A stretch of 64,000 nt of DNA. It comes from Streptomyces sp. Sge12. GTDB lineage: Bacteria; Actinomycetota; Actinomycetes; Streptomycetales; Streptomycetaceae. The position numbers were made by a program, and so were the translations under genes. The notes under the pieces are model-generated. The model saw only the letters and a list, made by a program, of their open reading frames with translations, ran no database searches and had not been told where the DNA came from. This document shows, one piece after another, positions 8,470 to 16,683 of the stretch (within the stretch, counting starts at the first letter, position 1; each line of letters begins with the position of its first letter). Location: NCBI RefSeq assembly GCF_002080455.1, contig NZ_CP020555.1:7802501-7866500 (forward strand). Reading direction: 5' to 3'.

Positions 8470-9145
8470 GCCCTTCCGCGCTCGCGCGCGGCGAATTCGA
8501 CCGTGCGGACACGACCCGTGCCGACTCGGCCGTGGCGGACCGGCTACGGTCCGCCACCCTTGTGCCCCCCACCCGTCCCGGGCGGGGCTGCGGGCACAAA
8601 AATTTCACAACTCGGTCCGCCCGGTGCCCCGTACGCCGTCCGAGGCGCCTCCGGGCCGTCGTGGGCCCCCTCTGAGCCGGCTCCGCGGCCGTCAGCCACG
8701 GCGCGTTCCGTGCACGGCACCGGGCCCGGGACCGTACGCGGCAGGATCGAAACCGGGAAGTTCCCTTTGGCGTGAACCCGTTCGGTCGGGACGGCGCGGC
8801 GGTGGTGTCCCCGCGACCCGGCGGGTCGAGAACCTCCCAGGCGGCGGCCGCGACACCCGCGTGGCGCCGCCGTGAGCCGGTGCGGCCGCCGGTCTGCGCG
8901 CGGCCGTCGGGTCCGGCGTGAAATCGAGGTCCGGGGTCGGTCGCCGTCCCGGCCGTGCCCGCCGCGCGCCCGGACGCCGGCCCGCCTGCCTTGTCCCGGA
9001 CCGGCCCGATCCGGGCCGTGCCCGCGTCATGTGCGGTGCACCTTTGCTCAATCATGACTGCGACATGGCAAGGATGTTACGCGTCCGTTCGCCTCTTGTG
9101 AGTGAGCGGGGGGTGGGTCAACCTTTCGGGGGCGGCAGCCCGTTG
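8470..9145. other. Gene-poor spacer with two further hairpins
   Basis: No reading frame here has credible codon structure and family resemblance. It holds an 11-bp stem hairpin at 8532-8557 (GTGGCGGACCG arms, 4-nt loop) and a TGTGCCC/GGGCACA stem at 8561-8598 followed by AAAAATTT. Read on the minus strand that A/T run would lie before, not after, the hairpin. The rest is the upstream region of the subtilase gene. Confidence 0.5.
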
Positions 9146-9169
9146 GCCATGCATTGACATGTGCATGGC
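9146..9169. promoter_or_regulatory. Operator-like palindrome upstream of the subtilase
   Basis: Perfect 8-bp arms GCCATGCA and TGCATGGC separated by 8 nt, 53 nt upstream of the subtilase ATG. The spacer contains TTGACA, a possible -35 hexamer, without an obvious -10 at the right distance. A dimeric regulator site is plausible. Confidence 0.5.
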
Positions 9170-9222
9170 TATCGAGCCCGCCTCGTCCCCGCAGTGCAGC
9201 ACCCATGAGGAGGACCCCCCAC

Positions 9223-10794
9223 ATGTCCGTGATGCGTCACACCCGCCGGAAGATCGCCGGCATCAGCGCGACCGCCGTCGTCGCGCTCGCGCTCGGCGCG
9301 GCCGCCGCCTTACCCGCCTCGGCGGCAGACAACGGCGCACAGGGCGTCATCGAGAACGCCGGTGCCGCCGGAACCATCTCCGGCAGCTACATCGTGACCC
9401 TGAACGACACCGCGGCCCGCTCCACCGCCGACAGCGGCAAGGCCGTCGCCAAGCGTTACGGCGCGAAGATCGACAAGACCTACAGCGCCGCCCTCAACGG
9501 CTACTCCGTCGAGGTCTCCGAGGCGCAGGCCAAGAAGCTCGCCGCCGACCCGGCGGTCAAGTCCGTCGTGCAGAACCGGGTCTTCACCGTCGACGCGACC
9601 CAGCCCAACCCGCCGTCCTGGGGCCTCGACCGCATCGACCAGCGGGCGCTCCCGCTGAACCAGAGCTACACCTACCCGGACAAGGCCGGTGAGGGCGTCA
9701 CCGCCTACATCATCGACACCGGCGTCCGCATCACCCACCAGGACTTCGGCACCCGCGCCTCCTACGGCTACGACGCCATCGACAACGACAACACCGCCCA
9801 GGACGGCCACGGCCACGGCACCCACGTCGCCGGCACCGTCGCGGGCGGCGCCTACGGCGTGGCCAAGAAGGCCAAGATCGTCGGCGTCCGCGTCCTCGAC
9901 AACAACGGCTCCGGGACGACGGCCCAGGTCGTCGCGGGCATCGACTGGGTGACCCGCAACGCCGTCAAGCCGGCCGTGGCCAACATGTCGCTGGGCGGCG
10001 GCGCGGACTCCGCGCTCGACACCGCCGTGCGCAACTCCATCGCCTCCGGCATCACCTACGGCGTCGCCGCGGGCAACGAGTCCACCAACGCCTCGACCAA
10101 GTCCCCGGCCCGCGTGGCCGAGGCCATCACGGTCGGCGCCACCACCAACACGGACGCCAAGGCCAGCTACTCCAACTTCGGCACCGTCCTGGACATCTTC
10201 GCGCCGGGCTCCTCCATCACCTCCTCGTGGGGTACCGGGGACACCGCCACCAACACCATCTCCGGCACCTCGATGGCCACCCCGCACGTGGTCGGTGCGG
10301 CGGCGCTCTACCTGGCGCAGAACACCGCCAGCACCCCGGCGCAGGTCCGTGACGCCCTGGTGGCCGCCGCGACCCCGAACGTGGTGACCGGCCCGGGCAC
10401 GGGCTCCCCGAACCTGCTGCTCTACGTCGGCGACGGCGGCACCGTCCCGCCCGGCAAGCGGTTCGAGAACGCCGCGGACTACGCGATCAACGACAACGCC
10501 ACCGTCGAGTCGCCGGTCACCGTCAGCGGTGTCGCCGGCAACGCCCCGGCGGCGCTGACCGTCGCGGTCGACATCAAGCACACGTACATCGGTGACCTCA
10601 AGGTGGACCTGGTCGCGCCCGACGGCACCGTCTACACCCTGCACAACCGCACCGGCGGCAGCGCGGACAACATCATCAAGACCTTCACCGTCAATGCCTC
10701 CGCGGAGGTCGCCAACGGTGTCTGGAAGCTCCGGGTGAACGACAACGCGAACGTCGACACCGGCAAGATCGACTCCTGGGCGCTCCAGTTCTGA
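9223..10794 (+). CDS. Secreted S8 subtilase with inhibitor prodomain and P-domain
   Basis: 523 aa. Signal peptide (about 1-35, ending LPASAA), I9 propeptide (about 50-125, SYIVTLNDTA to VVQNRVFTVDAT), S8 catalytic domain (about 135-400) with the triad in YIIDTGVR (Asp), GHGTHVAGT (His) and GTSMATPHV (Ser) and the oxyanion region NMSLGGG, then a proprotein-convertase P-like beta domain (about 415-523, from FENAADYAINDNATVESPV). The ATG sits 7 nt after GAGGAGGA. This is the layout of abundant extracellular Streptomyces serine proteases; it is auto-processed and probably Ca2+-stabilised. A strong hairpin terminator follows. Confidence 0.96.
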   Translation: MSVMRHTRRKIAGISATAVVALALGAAAALPASAADNGAQGVIENAGAAGTISGSYIVTLNDTAARSTADSGKAVAKRYGAKIDKTYSAALNGYSVEVSEAQAKKLAADPAVKSVVQNRVFTVDATQPNPPSWGLDRIDQRALPLNQSYTYPDKAGEGVTAYIIDTGVRITHQDFGTRASYGYDAIDNDNTAQDGHGHGTHVAGTVAGGAYGVAKKAKIVGVRVLDNNGSGTTAQVVAGIDWVTRNAVKPAVANMSLGGGADSALDTAVRNSIASGITYGVAAGNESTNASTKSPARVAEAITVGATTNTDAKASYSNFGTVLDIFAPGSSITSSWGTGDTATNTISGTSMATPHVVGAAALYLAQNTASTPAQVRDALVAAATPNVVTGPGTGSPNLLLYVGDGGTVPPGKRFENAADYAINDNATVESPVTVSGVAGNAPAALTVAVDIKHTYIGDLKVDLVAPDGTVYTLHNRTGGSADNIIKTFTVNASAEVANGVWKLRVNDNANVDTGKIDSWALQF

Positions 10795-10834
10795 GCGCGG
10801 GACCGGCGCATGACTTCTGAGCCGCGATGAACAG

Positions 10835-10865
10835 GCGGGGGCGACCACAGGGCGGTCGCCCCCGC
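10835..10865 (+). terminator. 12-bp stem terminator of the subtilase gene
   Basis: GCGGGGGCGACC pairs perfectly with GGTCGCCCCCGC across a 7-nt loop, 40 nt after the stop. Confidence 0.75.
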
Positions 10866-10923
10866 TGCGTCGTCCGCCCGCAACGGCGGGCTGCACACCG
10901 CGAAACGGTGCTGCAATGGAGCC

Positions 10924-11832
10924 ATGCACCTCGATGAGCTCCGCACCCTGCTGGCGCGGCACGCCCGCTCCGACTGGAGCACCGCCATCGACGGCGTCCT
11001 GATCTCCCGGGTCGACCGGTCGGATCCGCCGGCGCCGTCGATGTCCGGCACGGTCCTGGCGGTCATCGCCCAGGGAGCCAAACGGCTCGCCCTCGGGGAC
11101 AGGGTCTACGAGTACGGCGCCGGGCAGTACCTGGTGGCATCCGTCGACCTGCCGGTCACCGGACAGTTCACCCGGGCCGACCCGGATCACCCGGCCCTCG
11201 GTTTCGGCCTCACGCTCGAACCGGCCGCCGTCGCCGAACTGCTGGTACAGGCCGGTCCCGCTGTGTACACCCCGCGGTCCGCGGCGGGCGCGCCGTCGGG
11301 AATCGCCGTCAGCGACGCCCCGCCCGCCCTGCTGGACGCGGTGGTCCGCCTGCTGCGCCTGCTCGACGAACCCCGGGACCGGGCCGTACTGGCCCCCCTG
11401 GTCAAGCGGGAGATCCTGTGGCGGCTGATCACCGGCGAGCAGGGGGCCGCGGTGCGCCAGCTCGGCCTCGCCGACAGCGGCCTCAGCCACGTCTCACGCG
11501 CGGTGCGCTGGATCCGCGAGCACTACGCCGAGCCCTTCCGCGTCGAGGACGTGGCGCGCCTGGCCGGCATGAGCGTCTCCGCCTTCTACCGGCAGTTCCA
11601 GGCGGTGACCGCGATGAGCCCCATCCAGTTCCAGAAGCAGATCCGGCTCCAGGAGGCCCGGCTGCTGCTCGCCACGCACCCGGGCGACGTCACGGGCGTC
11701 GGCCAGCGCGTCGGCTACGACAACCCCTCGCAGTTCAGCCGTGAGTACCGCCGGCAGTTCGGCGCGCCCCCGAGCCGGGACGCGGCCCGGCTGCGGGACA
11801 CCGTACGGGCCCCGGCGAGTGTCCTGCCCTGA
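10924..11832 (+). CDS. AraC-family regulator with cupin-type AraC_N domain
   Basis: 302 aa. The N-terminal AraC_N/cupin half (about 25-185) shows GTVLAVIAQGAKRLALGDRV and QYLVASVDLPV typical of the regulators related to the YqhC group. The C-terminal double helix-turn-helix (about 195-295) contains FRVEDVARLAGMSVSAFYRQF and a second helix around VGYDNPSQFSREYRRQFG. It lies 165 nt upstream of a co-oriented short-chain dehydrogenase, a common pairing in which the regulator responds to aldehydes or electrophiles and activates the neighbouring oxidoreductase (inference from family). Confidence 0.93.
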   Translation: MHLDELRTLLARHARSDWSTAIDGVLISRVDRSDPPAPSMSGTVLAVIAQGAKRLALGDRVYEYGAGQYLVASVDLPVTGQFTRADPDHPALGFGLTLEPAAVAELLVQAGPAVYTPRSAAGAPSGIAVSDAPPALLDAVVRLLRLLDEPRDRAVLAPLVKREILWRLITGEQGAAVRQLGLADSGLSHVSRAVRWIREHYAEPFRVEDVARLAGMSVSAFYRQFQAVTAMSPIQFQKQIRLQEARLLLATHPGDVTGVGQRVGYDNPSQFSREYRRQFGAPPSRDAARLRDTVRAPASVLP

Positions 11833-11997
11833 GCCGACCCGAGCCATTAGGGAGGATCGTGCAAGGGGCAGCGAGGATAGTTCTACTGTCTGCGCAGGTC
11901 AGAGCGATTCAATGGAATCAGCGGTTCTTCCGCGGAGCAGGAAAATGCCTGTCGCTCCGTGGATCCCCGATCCCACCACCATCGCGAGGGGCACACC

Positions 11998-12747
11998 ATG
12001 AAGACCGTCCTGATCACCGGCACCTCCTCCGGCTACGGGCGCGAGACCGCCCTCTACTTCCACGAGCAGGGATGGAACGTCATCGCCACCATGCGGACCC
12101 CGCGTGCCGGCATCCTGCCCGAGTCGGACCGGATCCGCGTCCTCGAGCTGGACGTGACCAGGCCCGAGACCATCACCGCCGCGCTCGAGGCCGCAGGACC
12201 CGTCGACGTCCTGGTCAACAACGCGGGTGTCCCCTCGATCGGCGTCTTCGAGGGCACCCCCATGGCCCGGGTGCGGGAGGTCTTCGAGACCAACACGTTC
12301 GGCGTGATGGCCGTGACCCAGGCGGTGCTGCCCGGGTTCCGCGAACGCGGCAGCGGCGTCGTGGTCAACGTGACCTCCAGCGTGGTGCTGGGGCACATGC
12401 CGCTCACGGCCGTCTACAAGGCCAGCAAGACGGCCGTCGAGGGGTTCACCGCATCGCTCGCGCTCGAACTCGAGCCCTTCGGCGTGCGGGCCAGGACGGT
12501 CGAGCCGGGCGCCTGCTTCACGACGAACTTCGGGACCAGGGCGACGAGCGACGGATCGCCCGACGAACTCGTGCCCGCGCCGTACGCGGAGTTCACGAAG
12601 AAGGTCCTGGCCGACTTCGCGAACCAGGACCTGTACACGACGGAGCGCGACGTGGCCGAGACGGTCTGGCGCGCCGCGCACGACACGACCGGCCGGCTGC
12701 GCTTCCCGGCCGGCGCCGACGCGGTCCGGCTCGCCGAGGCGAAGTGA
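11998..12747 (+). CDS. Short-chain dehydrogenase/reductase (SDR)
   Basis: 249 aa classical SDR. Cofactor loop TGTSSGYG at residues 7-14, NNAG at about 76-79, catalytic Ser in NVTSS, and the YKASK Tyr-Lys pair. LELDV near residue 45 fits the cofactor-adenine contact. ATG at the end of GCACACC is chosen because the Rossmann strand MKTVLITG begins there; GAGGGGC lies 9 nt upstream. The substrate is unknown. It is probably controlled by the AraC regulator just upstream. Confidence 0.92.
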   Translation: MKTVLITGTSSGYGRETALYFHEQGWNVIATMRTPRAGILPESDRIRVLELDVTRPETITAALEAAGPVDVLVNNAGVPSIGVFEGTPMARVREVFETNTFGVMAVTQAVLPGFRERGSGVVVNVTSSVVLGHMPLTAVYKASKTAVEGFTASLALELEPFGVRARTVEPGACFTTNFGTRATSDGSPDELVPAPYAEFTKKVLADFANQDLYTTERDVAETVWRAAHDTTGRLRFPAGADAVRLAEAK

Positions 12748-12755
12748 CCGGGCGA

Positions 12756-13073
12756 TCAGGAAGCCGGCGCGGGCGGGCTCCAGTGGGCGTCCGCGGGCAG
12801 GTTGCGGGGGACCGAGGCCGCCTTGCCGACCCGTACTGCGTCCACCACGGCCTGGTGCAGGAGGCGGCTGCCCTCCTCCGACTCGCAGGGCACCGGACTG
12901 CCGGTCACGGTGAACCAGTCGGAGCCGCCGCTGTACTGCACGGCCACATGGGCCTCCGGAGCCGACCAGGTGGTGTGCACGGTCAGGTCCCCGGAGAGGA
13001 TGCCCGCCTCGTCGGTGCTCACTCCGCCGCGTCCGGCGTATACCCCTGTCGTCGTCCACGAAGCCCAGGTCAT
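12756..13073 (-). CDS. Conserved hypothetical actinomycete protein
   Basis: 105 aa, no recognised domain. It has a beta-rich feel (LSGDLTVHTTWSAPEAHVAVQY), one SGGSDWFTVTGSPV segment and a short basic tail. Start at 13073 follows GAGGGGCG; the upstream extension in the same frame is ignored. It is convergent with the SDR (8-nt gap). I cannot assign a function. Confidence 0.65.
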   Translation of the reverse strand: MTWASWTTTGVYAGRGGVSTDEAGILSGDLTVHTTWSAPEAHVAVQYSGGSDWFTVTGSPVPCESEEGSRLLHQAVVDAVRVGKAASVPRNLPADAHWSPPAPAS

Positions 13074-13155
13074 GGCGCATCGCCCCTCACCGCGGAGTGC
13101 CTCTGATGCTTCCACGCTACGGCGCGTCCAGGGTTCGCGCGCCCGCACGGCCGGA

Positions 13156-13719
13156 TCAGTGGCCCGCGGCCGCCTTCACCAGGGCGACCGCGGTGCCGAT
13201 GGCCGCGTCCAGGATCCCGGCCAGCAGCGCCAAACCCGTACCGCCACCCATGCGGATGCCGCCGTACCAGCCCCAGGTGAACAGCCCGGCGATGCTCACC
13301 CCGGCCGAGACCAGCAGGGCCGTGTCCACCTCCATCACCCCGAGCGCCGCCGAGGCGATGAGGACCAGGGGTCCCACGGCGGACAGCAGCAGCGGGCTGC
13401 TGATCGACAGCATGCGGCGCAGCTCGTGGCCGGTCGCCAGACGGCCGTGGACGACGCGGTGGGCCTGCTGGTCCGCGACCAGGGCGGCCAGCCACAGGCC
13501 CACCGCGGTGGTCAGTACGGTCGCGGCGGCTCCGGGGGCGCTGATGTGCTCGGAGCCCGCCAGCCCGATCACCACCGCGATCATGGTGATGGTCGCGTAC
13601 AGCCGTTCCTTCAGCCGCGCGGCGGCGAACCGCGGCTCGCGATCGAAGGCCTGCTCGTGGTCCGGTCCGGGGGCGGCGCCGCCCGGGGACCCGGCGGGGA
13701 GCGTCTCGTCAGGGGCCAT
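13156..13719 (-). CDS. Integral membrane protein of unknown function
   Basis: 187 aa. After a charged N-terminus (about 1-38) there are about four to five hydrophobic helices: YATITMIAVVIGLAG, AATVLTTAVGLWLAAL, a pair around SPLLLSAVGPLVLIASAAL, and LLVSAGVSIAGLFTWGW, then a C-terminal LAGILDAAIGTAVALV. DQQAHR and RLATGHELRR are conserved-looking cytoplasmic loops. ATG at 13719 is preferred to GTG at 13728. No transport motif was seen. The next gene starts divergently 160 nt away. Confidence 0.75.
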   Translation of the reverse strand: MAPDETLPAGSPGGAAPGPDHEQAFDREPRFAAARLKERLYATITMIAVVIGLAGSEHISAPGAAATVLTTAVGLWLAALVADQQAHRVVHGRLATGHELRRMLSISSPLLLSAVGPLVLIASAALGVMEVDTALLVSAGVSIAGLFTWGWYGGIRMGGGTGLALLAGILDAAIGTAVALVKAAAGH

Positions 13720-13880
13720 GCGGTCCACCGTAGGGCCGGCCGGTGGCCGTACCCCGCAGGTGGGCGGGCAGCGCGCCGCCCGCCCTGCGCCGGGTGGGTA
13801 AAGGGCTGCGGCGGGGAACCGGTGACCTGGACGGCAACGGACGCGACAGCCGCACGGCGGCAGACGAGGCAGGTATCGGC

Positions 13881-14672
13881 GTGCACATCGACCTCTCCGG
13901 CAGGACGGCCCTGGTCACCGGATCCACCCAGGGAATCGGCGCCGCCATCGCGGCGGGACTGGCCGGCGCGGGCGCCCGGGTGGCAGTCAACGGCCGCGGC
14001 TCGAAATCCGTCGAGGCGGCCATCGCCCGGCTCGGCGCCGCCGGGGGCGGCGAGTACGTTGCGGCGCCCGGCGACATCGCCACGGACGAGGGGGCGCAGG
14101 CCGTCTTCGACGCGGTCCCGCACGTCGACATCCTCGTCAACAACCTCGGGATCTTCGGATCGGCACCGGCGCTGGAGATCGAGGACGACGAATGGCGGCG
14201 GTACTTCGAGACGAACGTGCTCACCGCGGTCCGGATGACGCGGCACTACCTCCCCGGCATGGTGGAGCGCTCCTGGGGCCGCGTCCAGTACATCGCCAGC
14301 GACTCGGCGGTGGCCGTCCCCGCCGAGATGATCCACTACGGGATGTCCAAGACCGCGCTGCTGGCCGTCTCCCGGGGCTTCGCCAAGGCGGCGGCCGGCA
14401 CGGGGGTCACCGTCAACTCCGTCATCGCGGGCCCCACGCACACCGGCGGGGTCGAGGACTTCGTCTACGAACTGGTCGACCGGGACCTGCCGTGGGAGGA
14501 GGCGCAGCGGGCGTTCATGCGCGCCCACCGGCCCCAGTCGCTGCTCCAGCGGTTGATCGAACCGGAGGAGATCGCCCACATGGTGGTCTACCTGGCCTCG
14601 CCCCAGGCCTCGGCCACCACGGGCGGAGCACTGCGGGTGGACGGGGGATACGTGGACTCCATCCTCCCCTAG
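13881..14672 (+). CDS. Short-chain dehydrogenase/reductase (SDR)
   Basis: 263 aa. TGSTQGIG cofactor loop at about 14-21, NNLG at about 84-87, and IASDSAVAV with YGMSK forming the catalytic Ser/Tyr/Lys. The C-terminus GGALRVDGGYVDSILP is the usual FabG-like ending. The GTG start at 13881 is preferred over longer frames because the fold begins 8 residues later. Eight nt after its stop lies the palindrome controlling the tetR gene, so its transcript should end at or run through that operator. Substrate unknown. Confidence 0.9.
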   Translation: MHIDLSGRTALVTGSTQGIGAAIAAGLAGAGARVAVNGRGSKSVEAAIARLGAAGGGEYVAAPGDIATDEGAQAVFDAVPHVDILVNNLGIFGSAPALEIEDDEWRRYFETNVLTAVRMTRHYLPGMVERSWGRVQYIASDSAVAVPAEMIHYGMSKTALLAVSRGFAKAAAGTGVTVNSVIAGPTHTGGVEDFVYELVDRDLPWEEAQRAFMRAHRPQSLLQRLIEPEEIAHMVVYLASPQASATTGGALRVDGGYVDSILP

Positions 14673-14679
14673 GGAGTGC

Positions 14680-14707
14680 TTTAATAAATGAACGTGCATG
14701 TATTAAA
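14680..14707. promoter_or_regulatory. 28-bp AT-rich palindrome, probable TetR operator
   Basis: Perfect outer arms TTTAATA (14680-14686) and TATTAAA (14701-14707), symmetric inner ATG/CAT, and a central ACGT at 14692-14695; 24 of 28 positions obey dyad symmetry. It ends 11 nt before the TetR ATG. Its A+T richness stands out sharply from the surroundings. The likely function is autoregulation of the TetR gene and the SDR behind it. Confidence 0.8.
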
Positions 14708-14718
14708 TCGGAGTGGTG

Positions 14719-15324
14719 ATGGCGAGGGCAGGACGTCCCCGAGGCGTGGAAGACATGGTGATTCTCCGTGCGGCGACCGAGGTCATGGGGCAGGTGGGAC
14801 CTTCCGGGCTGACGCTGGCGGCGGTCGCCCGCCGGGTCGGCCTGGTGCCCGGCACGCTCGTCCAGCGGTTCGGATCCAAGCGCGGCCTGATCCTGGCACT
14901 GGCCGACCAGTCCGTCCGGGACGTCGCGGCCCTGCCCGACCGGGTCCGCGACGAGCAGGGCTCGGCGCTGGGCGCCCTCACCGTGCTGATCACGCAGTGG
15001 GCGGAGCCGATGGTGACCCCCGAAACCTTCGCCCATCACCTGGCGTTCCTCTGCGCCGATCTCACCGACCCGGAACTCCGTGAAAGGGCCCTCGCCGTGC
15101 ACCGGGCCCAGCGCGACGCGGTCGCCGCGCTACTCGCCGAGGCCGTGTCCGCGGGCGAACTCGACGCTGCGACCGACACCGAGGAACTCACCGCGACCGT
15201 GCTGGCCGTCACCTCCGGTACGGGTCTCGCCTGGGCGCTCGACCGCCGGGGCACCCTCGACCGGCGCGTCCGGCACGGACTCGACGCCGTCCTGGCCCCG
15301 CACCTCGCCGCCCCCTCCGCCTGA
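14719..15324 (+). CDS. TetR-family regulator
   Basis: About 200 aa. N-terminal helix-turn-helix (residues 10-55): ILRAATEVMGQVGPSGLTL then AAVARRVGLVPGTLVQRFGS, where the recognition helix normally reads LYxHF. The C-terminal all-helical ligand domain has several Ala/Leu-rich helices. Two GTG codons precede the ATG in frame (14713, 14716); the ATG has the better spacing from GGAG. A 28-bp palindrome sits immediately upstream. The gene is 25 nt before a co-oriented SDR, which is likely its target along with itself. Confidence 0.93.
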   Translation: MARAGRPRGVEDMVILRAATEVMGQVGPSGLTLAAVARRVGLVPGTLVQRFGSKRGLILALADQSVRDVAALPDRVRDEQGSALGALTVLITQWAEPMVTPETFAHHLAFLCADLTDPELRERALAVHRAQRDAVAALLAEAVSAGELDAATDTEELTATVLAVTSGTGLAWALDRRGTLDRRVRHGLDAVLAPHLAAPSA

Positions 15325-15349
15325 AGCCGCCGCACCACTGGGAGACGAC

Positions 15350-16261
15350 ATGACGATACGGACACCACAACTGGCCGGCAGGGTCGCCCTGGTCGCGGGC
15401 GGTACCCGGGGCGGCGGACGCGGCATCGCCGTCGAGCTCGGAGCCGCCGGCGCCACGGTCTACGTCACCGGCCGCAGCAGCGGAGCGCACCGCTCCGACC
15501 TCGACCGCGCCGAGACGATCGAGGAGACGGCCCAGCAGGTCACCGATGCCGGAGGCCGGGGCATCGCGGTCCGCACCGACCACAGCGACCCGGAGGAGGT
15601 CCGGGCCCTGGTGGCGCGCATCGCGGCCGAACAGGACGGCCGCCTCGACATCCTGGTCAACTCCGTCTGGGGCGGCGATCCGCTCACCGACTGGGAGCAC
15701 CCCCTGTGGGAACAGGACCTCGACCAGGGCCTGCGCCTCCTGCGGCAGGCGGTCGAGACCCATGTGATCACCAGCCGGTACGCGCTGCCGCTGATGGTCG
15801 CCCGCAGGAGCGGCCTGGTCGTGGAAGTCACCGACGGCAACACCGCCCGCTACCGGGGCTCCTTCTTCTACGACATGGCGAAGTCCGCCGTGATCCGCCT
15901 CGCCGTCGCGCAGGCCGCCGAGCTCAAGCCGCACGGCGTGGCGGCCGTGGCACTGACACCGGGGTTCCTGCGGTCGGAGGCGATGCTCGAGCACTTCGGC
16001 GTCACCGAGGCCAACTGGCGTGACGGCGCGGCCGATGACCCGAACTTCGCCCACTCCGAGACCCCCGCGTACTTGGGGCGCGCGGTCGTGGCGCTGGCGG
16101 CCGACCCCGACGTCATCGCCAGGACCGGCCGGGCGCTGGCCACCTGGGACCTCCACAAGGAGTACGGGTTCACGGACGCCGACGGCAGCCGCCCCGACTT
16201 CGCCGCGCACTGGGCCAGGAACCTGGAGGCCGAGTACGGCCCCCTCGGCGATCCGCTCTGA
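15350..16261 (+). CDS. Long SDR-family oxidoreductase
   Basis: 303 aa. The cofactor loop is GGTRGGGRG (about 19-27) instead of the usual GxxxGIG. VTGRSS and RTDHSD follow, then NSVWGG in place of NNAG, and a catalytic region with VTDGN and FYDMAKSA (Tyr-Lys retained). It is longer than classical SDRs by a C-terminal segment (about 265-303, KEYGFTDADGSRPDFAAHWA) seen in a distinct actinomycete SDR group. ATG lies after GGGAGACGAC. It is in an operon with the TetR regulator 25 nt upstream. Confidence 0.88.
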   Translation: MTIRTPQLAGRVALVAGGTRGGGRGIAVELGAAGATVYVTGRSSGAHRSDLDRAETIEETAQQVTDAGGRGIAVRTDHSDPEEVRALVARIAAEQDGRLDILVNSVWGGDPLTDWEHPLWEQDLDQGLRLLRQAVETHVITSRYALPLMVARRSGLVVEVTDGNTARYRGSFFYDMAKSAVIRLAVAQAAELKPHGVAAVALTPGFLRSEAMLEHFGVTEANWRDGAADDPNFAHSETPAYLGRAVVALAADPDVIARTGRALATWDLHKEYGFTDADGSRPDFAAHWARNLEAEYGPLGDPL

Positions 16262-16309
16262 GCGCCGGGCACCGGTGACCCCACAGGGGTGTTCGCTGTT
16301 GGTACGGGC

Positions 16310-16537
16310 ATGGATGACGTACTGGACGTATTGGACGTACTGCTCGACGGCGCGACGGAACAGCGGTTGAAGCTGATCAGCGGCGACGAGGCGCGCGCCC
16401 TGATGGTGCTCCTGGGAGTGCTCGAGAGCGACGAGCAGCCCGAGGAGGTCCGCAGGGCCGCGGGCGAGATGCGGTTCCGCATCGCGTCCCGCCTCGGCAG
16501 ACCCGCCGACACCGGTGTCCGGCCCGCACGGTGGTAG
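16310..16537 (+). CDS. Small acidic hypothetical protein
   Basis: 75 aa. The start is uncertain (ATG at 16310; GTG at 16289 in frame). It opens with a repetitive MDDVLDVLDVLLDG helix and continues with ISGDEARALMVLLGVL and EEVRRAAGEMRFRIASRLG: an all-helical, acidic, soluble protein. The nucleotide sequence has GGACGTACTGGACGTATTG repeats underlying the LDV repeats. No family recognised and no strong ribosome site. Confidence 0.5.
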   Translation: MDDVLDVLDVLLDGATEQRLKLISGDEARALMVLLGVLESDEQPEEVRRAAGEMRFRIASRLGRPADTGVRPARW

Positions 16538-16683
16538 CGCGCACCGGAATGAGGCAGTCAGCCGGCCGGGCGGCCGGTCCGGCGCAGGACGGCCGCCATG
16601 GTGCCGTACCAGCGCCGCACCGCCCGACGCGGGGCACGCGCGTCGGCGCAGCAGTGCCGGGCATCGGCGGCAACGGCCCCCGG

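Noticed and set aside
8312..9055. Long minus-strand frame over the spacer between the small secreted protein and the subtilase
   Set aside because: Arg/Pro/Ala-dominated composition with no domain and no ribosome site; GC-rich DNA gives such frames by chance.
9310..11490. Very long minus-strand frame opposite the subtilase and AraC genes
   Set aside because: It is the antisense of well-supported genes with clear domains; Gly/Val/Asp-rich shadow translation.
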